NCBI GenBank assembly: GCA_965198025.1
Contig: OZ240237.1
Coordinates: forward strand, 62,001 to 126,000
DNA from: CAYWWM01 sp965198025
GTDB taxonomy: Bacteria > Acidobacteriota > Terriglobia > 2-12-FULL-54-10
DNA: 64,000 bases
Direction of reading: 5' to 3'
A program made the position numbers and the translations under genes. The notes beneath the pieces were generated by a model, which worked only from the letters and a program-made list of their open reading frames with translations, made no database searches and was not told the DNA's origin. This document shows positions 26,560-35,683 of this stretch, piece by piece. Position 1 is the stretch's first letter. Every line of letters begins with the position of its first letter.

Positions 26560-27708
26560 ATGATCGTCTCGAGGGTCGTACTTAAGAACTGGAAGAACTT
26601 CCGCCACGTCGATGTACACTTCGGGGATCGCGGGTTTCTGGTCGGTCCAAACGCTTCGGGAAAATCAAACTTCCTTGACGTGTTTCGGTTTCTAAGGGAT
26701 GTTGCGAAGCCTGGCGGTGGCCTGCAGCGTGCCGTGGCCGATCGGGGTGGACTCTCCCGAATCAGAAGTCTGGCCGCCCGCAAGGAGCCTAACGTCGAAA
26801 TCCGCGTGGAGCTTTCGAACGGACCTGACAATGGACCGTCTTGGGTCTACGAGATCGGCATCAAGCAGGAACCACGGGGGCGGCGACAACCGTTTTTGAT
26901 CTACGAGCGGGTTTGGAACGAAACAGAGCAGATCCTGAATCGCCCGGATGATTCCGACGGAAGGGATGTGCTGCGACTTACACAGACTCACGTTGAGCAA
27001 ATCAATTCGAACGAATCGTTTCGCGACGTCTCAGAATTCTTCCAGTCCGTCCTGTACTTGCACTTGATTCCGCAATTGGTGCGCCATCCGGAGCAGTTCC
27101 AACCTTCCGAGGCGCCTGAGGATCCCTACGGCAGACGCTTCCTGGAGCGTATTGCAAAGGCGACGATGAAGACGAGGGAGTCGCGCCTTCGGAAAATCGA
27201 GACAGCACTCCGTATAGCGGTCCCACAGCTCACGAACCTAACGCTGACGCAAGATGAACTGGGAGTCCCGCATCTCGAGGTACTCTACGAACATTGGCGT
27301 CCTGGCGCGGGAAAGCAACGGGAGGACCAGTTTTCGGACGGTACTCTACGGCTCATCGCACTCTTGTGGATTCTGCTTGAAGGGGATTCCCTCCTTCTGC
27401 TCGAAGAGCCTGAACTTTCCCTCCACTCAGAGATTGTGAGAAAACTGCCTCGGCTGATTCACAGAATTCAGGGCCGCAGACCGCGACAGATCGTGATTAG
27501 CACCCACAGCGCCGACCTGTTGGAAGATCCCGGCATCGGAGGAGAAGAAACGTTTCTGCTTGTACCCGAGTCCGAAGGAACGCGAATCGAGCGAGCATCC
27601 GATCGATCCGATGCGCAAACCCTTCTGGATGGCGGAATGACGGTGGCGCAAGCCGTCCTTCCTTTGACGCGGCCTTCGGGAATCGATCAACTCTCATTGT
27701 TCGAATGA
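26560..27708 (+). CDS. AAA ATPase of a two-gene OLD/SMC-like module
   Basis: A 382-residue ABC-type ATPase of the AAA_15/AAA_21 kind. Walker A is GPNASGKS (29-36), the signature-like segment is QFSDGTLRLIALLW, Walker B LLLLEEPELSLH and the H-loop VISTHSADLLED. No TOPRIM domain is attached, unlike full OLD nucleases. Its stop overlaps the start of the next gene (ATGA), so the two proteins are made together. TACAAT at 26544-26549 lies 10 bases before the ATG with no ribosome-binding site. Such pairs act in phage defence in several known systems; which one is not certain. Confidence 0.85.
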   Translation: MIVSRVVLKNWKNFRHVDVHFGDRGFLVGPNASGKSNFLDVFRFLRDVAKPGGGLQRAVADRGGLSRIRSLAARKEPNVEIRVELSNGPDNGPSWVYEIGIKQEPRGRRQPFLIYERVWNETEQILNRPDDSDGRDVLRLTQTHVEQINSNESFRDVSEFFQSVLYLHLIPQLVRHPEQFQPSEAPEDPYGRRFLERIAKATMKTRESRLRKIETALRIAVPQLTNLTLTQDELGVPHLEVLYEHWRPGAGKQREDQFSDGTLRLIALLWILLEGDSLLLLEEPELSLHSEIVRKLPRLIHRIQGRRPRQIVISTHSADLLEDPGIGGEETFLLVPESEGTRIERASDRSDAQTLLDGGMTVAQAVLPLTRPSGIDQLSLFE

Positions 27709-28319
27709 GTAAACCCATTCCGATACACCTCGCGGTAGAAGATGAGTTGAGTGAAGCGGTCTTGCGTGCAATCTTGCGACAGTCCGGTCGCTCGTTCGCC
27801 GTGGGTGCGGTATACCGACGAGGGGGCTTCGGCTACCTCCGCAAAACCGTCAAGGGATTCAACCACGGCGCGAAAGGTGTCCCCTATTTTATGCTCACCG
27901 ACCTGGACGAGAACGAATGCGCTCCGACACTGATTCGGGAGTGGTTGACAGTTCCCTTGCACCCCAATCTGATCTTTCGTGTGGCTGTGCATGAGGTTGA
28001 GGCCTGGGTCCTCGCCGATCGTGAAGCCTTCGCATGTTTCCTTGGAATACCTACGAGGAAGATCCCCTCCGAAATGGATAGCATTCAAGATCCAAAAGGG
28101 GAGTTGGTATCCCTAGCGAGGACTTCTCCCAAACGGGATCTGAGAAACTCGCTCGTACCCAGAGCGGGTAGTACAGCCCGCGTTGGACGTGATTACAATG
28201 GGAGGCTTTCGGAGTTCGTCTGCAATAATTGGAGGTTGGAGGAGTCCAAACGGTTCTCGCCCAGCCTTCTGCGAGCGGCGAACGCGGTCGAGACTTTCGA
28301 GCCGCAATGGGGGGGCTAA
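27705..28319 (+). CDS. TOPRIM-like partner protein (putative defence effector)
   Basis: A 204-residue protein, translationally coupled to the ATPase. An early acidic site (VEDELSEAVLR, E12/E14) and a DxD (MLTDLDENE, D66 and D68) have the order and spacing of a TOPRIM nuclease fold as in OLD-type or DUF4276-like proteins. A conserved-looking stretch VAVHEVEAWVLADREAFACF and a C-terminal VGRDYNGRLSEFV follow. I infer a nuclease-type effector controlled by the ATPase. The exact family is not recognised with certainty. Confidence 0.65.
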   Translation: MSKPIPIHLAVEDELSEAVLRAILRQSGRSFAVGAVYRRGGFGYLRKTVKGFNHGAKGVPYFMLTDLDENECAPTLIREWLTVPLHPNLIFRVAVHEVEAWVLADREAFACFLGIPTRKIPSEMDSIQDPKGELVSLARTSPKRDLRNSLVPRAGSTARVGRDYNGRLSEFVCNNWRLEESKRFSPSLLRAANAVETFEPQWGG

Positions 28320-28512
28320 ATCCCGGACTCCCGGGTTGACACGCGGACCAACCTGTCCACGGAGGTATTCTAGGATCCAATGGATTCCCATTCGGAAGGA
28401 AGGGTATAATGAGGGAAGTACTGTTGGCAGTGTTAATGTAACTGTTTTATTAGTAGTTAGTTACAGTCAATATCAACTTGTCGCTACCTGCAGTCGGGAT
28501 GACGACGGAATC
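28320..28512. other. Non-coding, relatively AT-rich spacer
   Basis: No gene is seen. An inverted sequence GTAACT...AGTTAC lies near 28438-28465. Function unknown. Confidence 0.4.
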
Positions 28513-28716
28513 ATGGATAGACAAAGCGATTCATACCGCAGTGATGCCAACGACCTGACGGAAGACGTGCTGTTGCCGACGATTGCCTTGATCAACGTGC
28601 GGCATCCAACGATACCGAACCTCTATCAGCGGTGCTTTGAGTACGTGGAGCGCGGCCAGTGGGACTGGGAAACGGAACTGGTCGCAACCGGGCGCTGGTT
28701 CTACAAGCCGCATTAG
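28513..28716 (+). CDS. Short hypothetical protein
   Basis: A 67-residue acidic protein, MDRQSDSYRSDANDLTEDVL to WETELVATGRWFYKPH. Composition is protein-like and it lies on the same strand as pcm, 19 bases upstream. No domain or good ribosome-binding site was seen, so it may be a chance frame or a remnant. Confidence 0.35.
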   Translation: MDRQSDSYRSDANDLTEDVLLPTIALINVRHPTIPNLYQRCFEYVERGQWDWETELVATGRWFYKPH

Positions 28717-28735
28717 CCACGGAGGCACGGAGATT

Positions 28736-29509
28736 GTGACTTCCGACGCGCAGTCGCCAAGACGGACGACCAGGCGGAATGCCTGGCTTGCGGCAGCGCT
28801 CCTGCTCGTTGCGATCAGCGCCTTCCGGGGAGTCGGCGGGCTCGGGAGCGGGAGTCAGGCGGACCCGGAAGAGAGGTTCCAGCGCCTCCGCATGGAGATG
28901 GTCGTGGAACAGATTGCCGGGCGCGGCGTGCGGGACGAACGCGTGCTCGAAGTGATGCGGACGATCCCCCGGCATCTGTATGTGCCGCCTTCGGCGCAGT
29001 CCGAGGCGTACGCCGACCGGCCGCTGCCGATCGGCGACGGCCAGACGATTTCACAACCCTACATCGTTGCTTTCATGACGGAACTGCTGGACTTGGGTCC
29101 GGAGGACACGGTGCTAGAAATCGGGACCGGGTCGGGGTACCAGGCGGCAGTGCTGGCACGGCTGGCGCGGCGGGTCTATAGCATCGAGATCATCCCGCGC
29201 CTGGCGCAGGAGGCAGAGGCCCGTCTCCAGGCAATGGGCTATACGAACATCGAGGTGAGGGCCGGGGACGGATACCGGGGCTGGCCGGAGCAGGCGCCGT
29301 TTGACCGGATCATGGTGACCGCAGCGCCGCCGGAGATTCCGGAAGCACTGACCGCGCAGCTCCAGCGCGGAGGGCGTATGGTGCTGCCGGTGGGGCAGAG
29401 AGGCCGGGTACAGCAACTGATGGTGCTCGAAAAAAGCGAAACCTCCGACGAAATCACCGGACGGAACGTGATCCCAGTGCGGTTTGTCCCGATGGTGCCG
29501 GAGCGGTAA
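28736..29509 (+). CDS. pcm: Protein-L-isoaspartate O-methyltransferase, exported form
   Basis: A 257-residue protein. A hydrophobic N-terminal segment (AWLAAALLLVAISAF) suggests a periplasmic or membrane-anchored form; classic Pcm is cytoplasmic. The catalytic domain has GRGVRDERVLEVMRTIPRH, DGQTISQPYIVAFMTELLDL, the SAM-binding VLEIGTGSGYQAAVLARLA and DRIMVTAAPPEIPEAL. It methylates isoaspartyl residues in damaged proteins to start repair. GTG start at 28736 with GGAG nearby. Followed by a broken Smr gene. Confidence 0.92.
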   Translation: MTSDAQSPRRTTRRNAWLAAALLLVAISAFRGVGGLGSGSQADPEERFQRLRMEMVVEQIAGRGVRDERVLEVMRTIPRHLYVPPSAQSEAYADRPLPIGDGQTISQPYIVAFMTELLDLGPEDTVLEIGTGSGYQAAVLARLARRVYSIEIIPRLAQEAEARLQAMGYTNIEVRAGDGYRGWPEQAPFDRIMVTAAPPEIPEALTAQLQRGGRMVLPVGQRGRVQQLMVLEKSETSDEITGRNVIPVRFVPMVPER

Positions 29510-29522
29510 CGAGTGGCGAGCC

Positions 29523-29851
29523 ATGAGCGACGAGGCAGAAAATACGGGCGAGGAGCCTTGGGCCGACGGGGAACCGGTCAAGTTGGAAGTGACCGACGTG
29601 CTGGACCTGCATACGTTCGCGCCGCGGGACATTCCGGTGGTGGTCGAGGCGTATCTCGAAGAGGCGCTGGCGAAGGGGTTCGAGACGGTGCGGATCATTC
29701 ACGGCAAGGGGAAAGGCGTGCAGCGGGAACGGTGCAGGGGATTTTGCGGCGGACGCCGTTCGTTGAATCGTTCCAGGACGGACCGATGGGTGGGGGCGGC
29801 TGGGGGGCGACGATTGTGTGGTTCAAGCCGGAAGAGAAGGGGAAGGAGTGA
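29523..29851 (+). pseudogene. Smr-domain protein gene with frameshift
   Basis: The Smr nuclease-type domain starts well: VLDLHTFAPRDIPVVVEAYL and VRIIHGKGKGVQ. It then leaves frame near 29715. The expected continuation, TVQGILRRTPFVESF and GGWGATIVWF, is in the next frame and ends at 29851. One base gained or lost would restore a normal ~108-residue protein. The uncorrected frame instead runs on into ggt without a stop, but ggt has its own ribosome-binding site. Confidence 0.8.
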
Positions 29852-29855
29852 ATCG

Positions 29856-31559
29856 TTGAAACGGCAGAGCTTTTTTGGGGCGTGTCTTGTGCTCGTCTGG
29901 ATGGCGGGAACGAGCTTCCATGCTGCCGCAAGCGCCGCATCGGTACCCATATACGCGAAGAACGGGATGGTGGCGGCGCAGGAAACGATCGCGGCGCGCG
30001 TCGGAGCGAAGGTCCTGCGCGAGGGCGGCAATGCGATGGATGCGGCGGTGGCAACGGCCTTTGCCCTGGCCGTGACCTATCCCACAGCCGGGAACATCGG
30101 CGGCGGGGGGTTCATCGTTTACCGCGCCGGGAGCGGCGAGGCGGTCGCGTATGACTTTCGAGAAAGGGCCCCCGCCAAAGCACATGCCCGGATGTTCCTG
30201 CAGGACGGAGGATACGATTTCGAATTGCACCACGACTCGCATCTCTCGGTGGGCGTGCCGGGTACCGTCGCGGGACTCTATCTGGCATGGCAGGAACAAG
30301 GGAAGTCGCCGTGGAAGGATCTACTGGGGCCGGCGATCGAGTTGGCCGAGAATGGCTTCGCCATCTCGCCGGGACTTGCACAATCGCTGCAAGGCATCCT
30401 GCCGCGGATGCAACGGTATCCGGCTTCCGTGGCGCAATTTTCGAAAGCGGGTGTCCCTTATGAAGAGGGTGAAATCCTCAAGCAGCCGGATTTGGCCCGG
30501 ACGTTGCGACGGATCGCCGAGCAGGGGCCGCCGGGTTTCTACGAAGGCGAAACGGCTACCTTGATCGAGCAGGACATGCAGAGACATGGCGGCTGGATCA
30601 CACGCGACGATCTGAGAAACTATCAGGCGAAACGCCGCGAACCGGTGCGCGGGAGCTATCGGGGTTACGAAATCATTTCCATGCCGCCGCCCAGCTCCGG
30701 GGGTACCGCGTTGGTCGAAATGCTGAACGTTCTGGAAGGATACGATCTGGCGGCCGGCGGGCACGATTCGGCGCAGACGGTTCACTGGATCGCGGAGGCG
30801 ATGCGCAGGGCGTTTGCCGACCGGGCGCGATATCTGGCTGATCCAGATTTCAACCCGGCCCTGCCGCTTGCCCGGCTCATCTCCAAGGAATACGCGGCAG
30901 ACTTGCGGGAGACCATACTTCCAGACCGCGCATCGCAATCTTCGCCCAACACGTTCGAATGGCCGGATGAGAGCGAGGAAACAACTCATCTGTCCGTAGT
31001 GGACGGCGCGCGCAACGCCGTTTCGCTGACGTATACGCTGGAGTATCGATATGGGTTGGGCGCGGTTGTGCCGGGCGCCGGTTTCATCCTGAACAATGAA
31101 ATGGGGGACTTCAATGCCTCGCCGGGCCTGACGACAGCCGACGGGCTGATCGGGACGGAGCCGAACCTAGCATCTCCCGGCAAGCGAATGCTTTCGAGCA
31201 TGTCACCCACAATCGTGGAGCGCGATGGGAGGTTATTCATGGTCCTGGGGAGTCCCGGAGGCCGAACCATCATCAACACCGTGCTGCTCACGATTCTGAA
31301 TGTCGTTGATTTCGAGATGAACGTTCAGGAGGCGCTGGACGCGCCGCGCTTTCATCATCAGTGGCTGCCGGACCGGATCAGCTATGAACGGTACGCTCTA
31401 TCGCCGGATACGATCGAGCTGCTGGAATCGCGCGGGCATGTTCTGCAGGTGGTCCAGAGGCAAGGAAGCGTTGCCGCCATCCAGTTCAACGCAGAAGAAA
31501 ACCGGCTGGAGGGTGCGGAGGACCCCCGCTCACCCGAAAGCGCAGCGGCGGGTTGGTAG
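29856..31559 (+). CDS. ggt: Gamma-glutamyltransferase (exported)
   Basis: A 567-residue protein with a signal peptide (FFGACLVLVWMAGTSFHAAA). It cleaves gamma-glutamyl bonds, for example in glutathione, in the periplasm and matures by self-cleavage. Landmarks: LREGGNAMDAAVATAFALAV, NIGGGGFIVYR, PPPSSGGTALVEMLNVLEGY, the cleavage/nucleophile site ETTHLSVVD (second T) and SSMSPTIV followed by GSPGGRTIINTVL. Start is TTG at 29856, seven bases after AAGGAG. Confidence 0.93.
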   Translation: MKRQSFFGACLVLVWMAGTSFHAAASAASVPIYAKNGMVAAQETIAARVGAKVLREGGNAMDAAVATAFALAVTYPTAGNIGGGGFIVYRAGSGEAVAYDFRERAPAKAHARMFLQDGGYDFELHHDSHLSVGVPGTVAGLYLAWQEQGKSPWKDLLGPAIELAENGFAISPGLAQSLQGILPRMQRYPASVAQFSKAGVPYEEGEILKQPDLARTLRRIAEQGPPGFYEGETATLIEQDMQRHGGWITRDDLRNYQAKRREPVRGSYRGYEIISMPPPSSGGTALVEMLNVLEGYDLAAGGHDSAQTVHWIAEAMRRAFADRARYLADPDFNPALPLARLISKEYAADLRETILPDRASQSSPNTFEWPDESEETTHLSVVDGARNAVSLTYTLEYRYGLGAVVPGAGFILNNEMGDFNASPGLTTADGLIGTEPNLASPGKRMLSSMSPTIVERDGRLFMVLGSPGGRTIINTVLLTILNVVDFEMNVQEALDAPRFHHQWLPDRISYERYALSPDTIELLESRGHVLQVVQRQGSVAAIQFNAEENRLEGAEDPRSPESAAAGW

Positions 31560-31622
31560 GCAAGGTTTGGAGAGAGCCAGGAATATCCTGTGGGGTAAGA
31601 AACGGTGAGAAGAGCGCCGGAC

Positions 31623-32543
31623 ATGAGCGTTGCGATCGGCGAGCTGCGGCTGAAGAATCCGGTGCTGGCGGCAAGCGGGACATTCGGCTACGGGCTGGAG
31701 TTCGCGGAACTGCTGGATTTGAACGAGCTGGGCGGATTCGTGACAAAGGGGCTGTCGCGGGAGCCGATGGCAGGAAATCCGCCGCCGCGGCTGGTGGAGA
31801 CGCCGGCGGGGATGATGAACTCGGTCGGTCTGCAAAACGTGGGCGTGGAAGCGTTCATCCGGGACAAGCTGGCGCTGCTGAGAAAGCTCCGAACGACCGT
31901 CATCGCGAACGTCTTCGGGTTTGAGACCGCAGACTACGTGGAGGTGGTGCGGCGGCTGGAGGAAGCGGGCGGGCTGGAGGCTTACGAGTTGAATCTCTCC
32001 TGCCCCAACACCGCCGGAGTCATGTTTGCAAGCGATCCGGTGCTGATCCGTGAGGTGACCGAAGCGGTGAAGGAGGTCAGCCGGCGGCCGGTGTGGGTGA
32101 AGCTGTCGCCGAACGTGAGCGACATCGCGCCGTTTGCGCAGGCCGCCGAAGAGGCCGGGGCGGACGCGATCTCGCTGGTCAATACCTTCGTAGGAATGCA
32201 GATGGAAGACGGGTCGAATCGGGCGATGTTGCCGCAAGGGAGCGGCGGACTGTCGGGGCCGGCGATTCACTCGTTGGCGGTGCGGCTGGTGCATCAGGCG
32301 GCATTGGCCGTGCGGATACCAGTAATCGGCATCGGAGGGGTGATCTGCGGGGCAGACGCTGCAGAACTGCTGCGGGCCGGGGCGGCGGCGGTCGAAGTGG
32401 GAACGGCGAACTTCTACGACCCCCGGGCCACGGTGCGGATTGCCCGGGAACTGGCGGAGTATTGCCGGGAGGCGGGAATTCAGCGGCCAGGGGAGCTGAG
32501 GCGAGCAGCTTCCAGGTCCGAACCGGTGAGACGTTTCGATTGA
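31623..32543 (+). CDS. pyrD: Dihydroorotate dehydrogenase, class 1
   Basis: A 306-residue flavoprotein of pyrimidine synthesis, oxidising dihydroorotate to orotate. It begins VAIGELRLKNPVLAASGTFGYG; FMN and substrate sites include NSVGLQNVGVEAF, ELNLSCPNT (catalytic cysteine region), VWVKLSPNV, VNTFVGM and GIGGVICGADAAELL. The sequence fits class 1B, which normally works with the Fe-S subunit PyrK; no pyrK is in this window. Start at 31623 fits homologues; an in-frame GTG at 31605 is also possible. Confidence 0.92.
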   Translation: MSVAIGELRLKNPVLAASGTFGYGLEFAELLDLNELGGFVTKGLSREPMAGNPPPRLVETPAGMMNSVGLQNVGVEAFIRDKLALLRKLRTTVIANVFGFETADYVEVVRRLEEAGGLEAYELNLSCPNTAGVMFASDPVLIREVTEAVKEVSRRPVWVKLSPNVSDIAPFAQAAEEAGADAISLVNTFVGMQMEDGSNRAMLPQGSGGLSGPAIHSLAVRLVHQAALAVRIPVIGIGGVICGADAAELLRAGAAAVEVGTANFYDPRATVRIARELAEYCREAGIQRPGELRRAASRSEPVRRFD

Positions 32544-32799
32544 CAAGTGGCGGGCAGTGCCGTAACGTAATTCGCAACGGGGGCTCTTCGAGAAGGCAGG
32601 TGCAGCATAGTCTTGCAGAAGCGTGAAGGCCCCGGGCTCTCTGCAGCAGGAGGGCAGTTGGGAAGGCGGCGGCAGCGGAGGTTCCAAAGCGCCGGCCGTT
32701 TCCCGAAATGAAATATTTTGGAGTGGTTCAATCGCCGGCGTCTCTGTTTCTTTCCTGAAGAGAAGCGGAGTAGCGCGCGAAGGAGAGGAGTGACGTAGC

Positions 32800-34695
32800 A
32801 TGAAAGGCGTAATCCTGAGGATGGAAAAAGTGCTAGTGAGCATGCTGTTTCCGCTGGCGGTAGCCGGCTGGGCGCAGACGGTAACAGTTCCGGAGGTGAT
32901 CGTTTCGTATCCGGACCTCATCGTACATAACGGAAAGATCGTGACGATGGATGACCCGTCGTTTGAGCCGAACACGGGGACCGTGGTGCAAGCAATGGCG
33001 GCGCGGGACGGGAAGGTGCAGGCGCTGGGGAGCAACGCGGAGATCCTGGCGTTGGCTGGCCCGCAGACGCAGCGGATTGACGTGCGGGGCCGGACGGTGA
33101 TTCCGGGCATGATCAATACGCACTCCCACATGCACGACCGCGCGCTGCGGTACTGGATCCAAGACAACCAGGACCTGGTGGCAGATGTCCAGAGGTCGTT
33201 TTCAGTCACCGGCCGAGACTACGCCGAACTGAAGCAGGGCATCGAACTGGTGGTGAAGGAGCAGATGGCCCGCGCGCGGCCGGGACAGTGGGCCTATATC
33301 GAACTCCCGCGAGGAGGTAGCTCCGGGACCGGCATCGGCGTGCGGTTCCTGAGCGAAAACGGACTCACGCGAGGGGAACTGGACGAATGGGCGCCGGAGA
33401 CGCCGGTGTTCCTGAATTCGCACCCGGCGTGGATGCTGAATAGAGCTGCCGAGGTTTCGTTCCTGAATTTGTACGGGTTCGACTGGGACCAAGAGACGGT
33501 GGACAAGGCGCTCACGATGAATACGACAATCCGGCGCTCGCTGGTGGTAGACCGCTACTTCGCGCCGCGGATCCCAGAGATGGCGGAAGTGATCCGGGGG
33601 GGGCTGCAACACCAGGCGGCCCTGGGGTTGACGACGTTCAGCTCGCACATCGTGGGTTTGCGGATTCACGACGGTTATATGAAGATGGTGCGGGACGGAA
33701 CGATGCCGATCCGCTTCGGCTTCGCGCACCGGTTCTGCCAGCAGGTGGAGCCGGACATGGCGGGCTGCTTCATGCGGCTAGGCGACATGGAAGGGCTCGG
33801 AAACCCGTATTTCTTTAGCGTCGGCGTGACGCTGGGCGGCATCGACACCGGTCCGCCGCACATCTGCACCTCGATGGACGCCGCGCCGGAGTACAAGTCC
33901 CAGGAAAAGTGCATTCTGGAGCCGGGCAGCGAGTACGAGCGGGCGATCGCAACGGCGCTGGCTTCCTACCAGCGGTACGTGGTCAATCACGTGTACGGCG
34001 ACAAGGCGGTGGACACGTTCCTGGACATCGTGGACCGGGCGATAGAAAACACCCCGGGGATCACGGAGGAATATATCCGCGAGCGGCGCCTGACGGCGGA
34101 CCACTGCGGGTTCTATCCGCGGCAGGAACAGTTGCCGCGCATCAAGCGGCTGGGCATCGTGCTCAGTTGCGACCCGATGTTCATGGACCGCAGCTATCCG
34201 TGGCTGCCGGTCTACGGGGAGGACAAGGCGAACCGGATCGGGCCGGCCAAGAGCCTGGTCGACGCCGAAATCATGGTGACGGCGGAAGCGGAAGTGGACG
34301 TGGAATCCGGCACGGGACCGACGTACTTCGCGGTGCAGAGTAAATTCATGACTCGCCGGAACAGCAAGGGTGACCCGGTGGCGCCGGAAGAGGCAGTGGA
34401 CCGCCTGACGCTGATGAAGATGATGACCACCTGGCCGTCCTACTACCTCAAGAAGGAGCACGAGCTCGGCTCGCTGGAAGTGGGCAAGTACGCGGATTTC
34501 GTGGTCCTGAACAAGGACTACTTCACGATTCCGGAGGAAGAAATTCCGACTGCTTTCCCGCTGATGACGGCGCTCGGCGGCGAGCCCACCGTTCTGCGGA
34601 CAGAGTTCGCGAACGAACTGGGGATGGAGCCGGTGGGACCACAAATGAACTGGGAATTTGCGACACGGTACAGAGCTGAGGGCGGAGGGGAATAA
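32800..34695 (+). CDS. Exported amidohydrolase (YtcJ/amidohydrolase_3 type)
   Basis: A 631-residue protein with a signal peptide (VLVSMLFPLAVAGWAQ). The metal-dependent hydrolase fold starts LIVHNGKIVTMD, with the HxH metal ligands in PGMINTHSHMHDR. Further histidines (FSSHIVGLRIHDGY, VNHVYGDKAVD, LTADHCGF) and the C-terminal LGSLEVGKYADFVVLNKD complete the family pattern. Substrate unknown; the family hydrolyses cyclic or N-acyl amides. A monohaem cytochrome gene follows after 35 bases. Confidence 0.88.
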   Translation: MKGVILRMEKVLVSMLFPLAVAGWAQTVTVPEVIVSYPDLIVHNGKIVTMDDPSFEPNTGTVVQAMAARDGKVQALGSNAEILALAGPQTQRIDVRGRTVIPGMINTHSHMHDRALRYWIQDNQDLVADVQRSFSVTGRDYAELKQGIELVVKEQMARARPGQWAYIELPRGGSSGTGIGVRFLSENGLTRGELDEWAPETPVFLNSHPAWMLNRAAEVSFLNLYGFDWDQETVDKALTMNTTIRRSLVVDRYFAPRIPEMAEVIRGGLQHQAALGLTTFSSHIVGLRIHDGYMKMVRDGTMPIRFGFAHRFCQQVEPDMAGCFMRLGDMEGLGNPYFFSVGVTLGGIDTGPPHICTSMDAAPEYKSQEKCILEPGSEYERAIATALASYQRYVVNHVYGDKAVDTFLDIVDRAIENTPGITEEYIRERRLTADHCGFYPRQEQLPRIKRLGIVLSCDPMFMDRSYPWLPVYGEDKANRIGPAKSLVDAEIMVTAEAEVDVESGTGPTYFAVQSKFMTRRNSKGDPVAPEEAVDRLTLMKMMTTWPSYYLKKEHELGSLEVGKYADFVVLNKDYFTIPEEEIPTAFPLMTALGGEPTVLRTEFANELGMEPVGPQMNWEFATRYRAEGGGE

Positions 34696-34730
34696 GAACC
34701 CTCAGCTGCAGGTGGAAAGGTAGTCGAACG

Positions 34731-35063
34731 ATGGCGGGAGATCGGTCAGCAAGAAGCGGGGTCTGGCTCGGGTTGCTCGGGGTGGTCCTCATTGGGGGGA
34801 TGGCAGGGCGGGCCTGGAGCCAGGCTGCGCTGCCTGACGGGGAAGGCAAGGAGGTCGTGGAGATTGCCTGCACGGCTTGCCACGGACTCGCGCACTTTAC
34901 CGGCTCGCGGTTCAGCAAGGATGACTGGGAGTACGTAGTGAACGACATGATCGACCGGGGCGCGCTCATCACCGATCAGGAAGTAACCGTCATCGTGGAC
35001 TACCTGACGGAGCATTTCGGTCCGGAAGAACAATCGGAGGGAGAGGCTGCAACGGGCAACTAG
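34731..35063 (+). CDS. Small monohaem cytochrome c-like protein
   Basis: A 110-residue protein with a signal peptide (WLGLLGVVLIGGMAGRAWSQ) and one haem motif, CTACHGL. The rest, KDDWEYVVNDMIDRG and VTVIVDYLTEHFG, resembles the haem domain fused in the propeller proteins of this window. Periplasmic. It probably accepts or relays electrons; its partner may be the amidohydrolase just upstream. Confidence 0.82.
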   Translation: MAGDRSARSGVWLGLLGVVLIGGMAGRAWSQAALPDGEGKEVVEIACTACHGLAHFTGSRFSKDDWEYVVNDMIDRGALITDQEVTVIVDYLTEHFGPEEQSEGEAATGN

Positions 35064-35223
35064 ACAAAGGCAGTTTGCCGACGATAAGCGGTTCCGGGGG
35101 CTGAAGATGACATGCTTGCGGCTTGGCGGGCCCGAGCCGCCTCGTGATTCGGGCGGGTACGCAGCGGTGATGGGACATCACGACGGGCGGACAGGAGAAT
35201 CCAAAAGCCTTGTGGAGGGGAAA

Positions 35224-35650
35224 CGATGAGCAGGAAAGTGGTAGTGGGAATACTGTTGACGTTGGGGCTGCTGGTGGTAGGGGGCCAACTGCTGGCGCAC
35301 CATTCGGCGGCGGGTTTGTTCTCGCGGCAAGAGGAGGTCATACTGAGCGGGACGGTGAGCGTATGGCGGATGGTGAATCCGCACCCGGCGTTGGTGTTTG
35401 ATGTGGCGGACGGGGAGCACGCGGGGAGGTGGACGGCGACGTTCAACTCGGTGGCGGATGTGAGGAAGCACGGGTGGTCGCGGACGACATTCCGAGCGGG
35501 GTCGCCGACGACGGTATTGGGGAACCCGTTTTTCGGAGGGCGGAAGACGATCTTTCCGTTGGTGGTGACGACGCCGGACGGGCAGAAGCACCTGATGCGG
35601 ATGCCGGAAGTGAACACGGAGTACGCGCAGGGCGCACATAGTCCGCAATA
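35224..35650 (+). repeat. Near-identical DNA repeat, copy 1
   Basis: About 427 bases match 40755-41181 in the same orientation with almost no differences; I see one base change in the fifth codon (GTG versus GCG). Similarity stops at the end of the DUF6152 gene. The copies are 5.5 kb apart. Confidence 0.88.
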
Positions 35651-35651
35651 A
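35226..35651 (+). CDS. DUF6152 family exported protein (copy 1)
   Basis: A 141-residue protein: signal peptide (VVVGILLTLGLLVVGGQLLA), then HHSAAGLF, SGTVSVWRMVNPHPALVFDV, RKHGWSRTTFRAGS and TTPDGQKHLMRMPE. These are the marks of the DUF6152 family, small periplasmic proteins of unknown role. The second copy at 40757 differs by one residue. It heads a cassette with two secreted paralogues and a DUF6644 membrane protein. Confidence 0.85.
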   Translation: MSRKVVVGILLTLGLLVVGGQLLAHHSAAGLFSRQEEVILSGTVSVWRMVNPHPALVFDVADGEHAGRWTATFNSVADVRKHGWSRTTFRAGSPTTVLGNPFFGGRKTIFPLVVTTPDGQKHLMRMPEVNTEYAQGAHSPQ

Positions 35652-35683
35652 CACCAGAAAGAGCGCCGGAAGGAGGTTCTCCG

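Noticed and set aside
29484..31559. One 691-codon frame that would fuse the Smr domain to gamma-glutamyltransferase
   Set aside because: The true Smr continuation is in another frame and stops at 29851, and ggt has its own AAGGAG and TTG start with a signal peptide.
31530..33209. A 559-codon - strand frame opposite pyrD and the amidohydrolase
   Set aside because: The + strand genes have complete family motifs; the - strand product has none.
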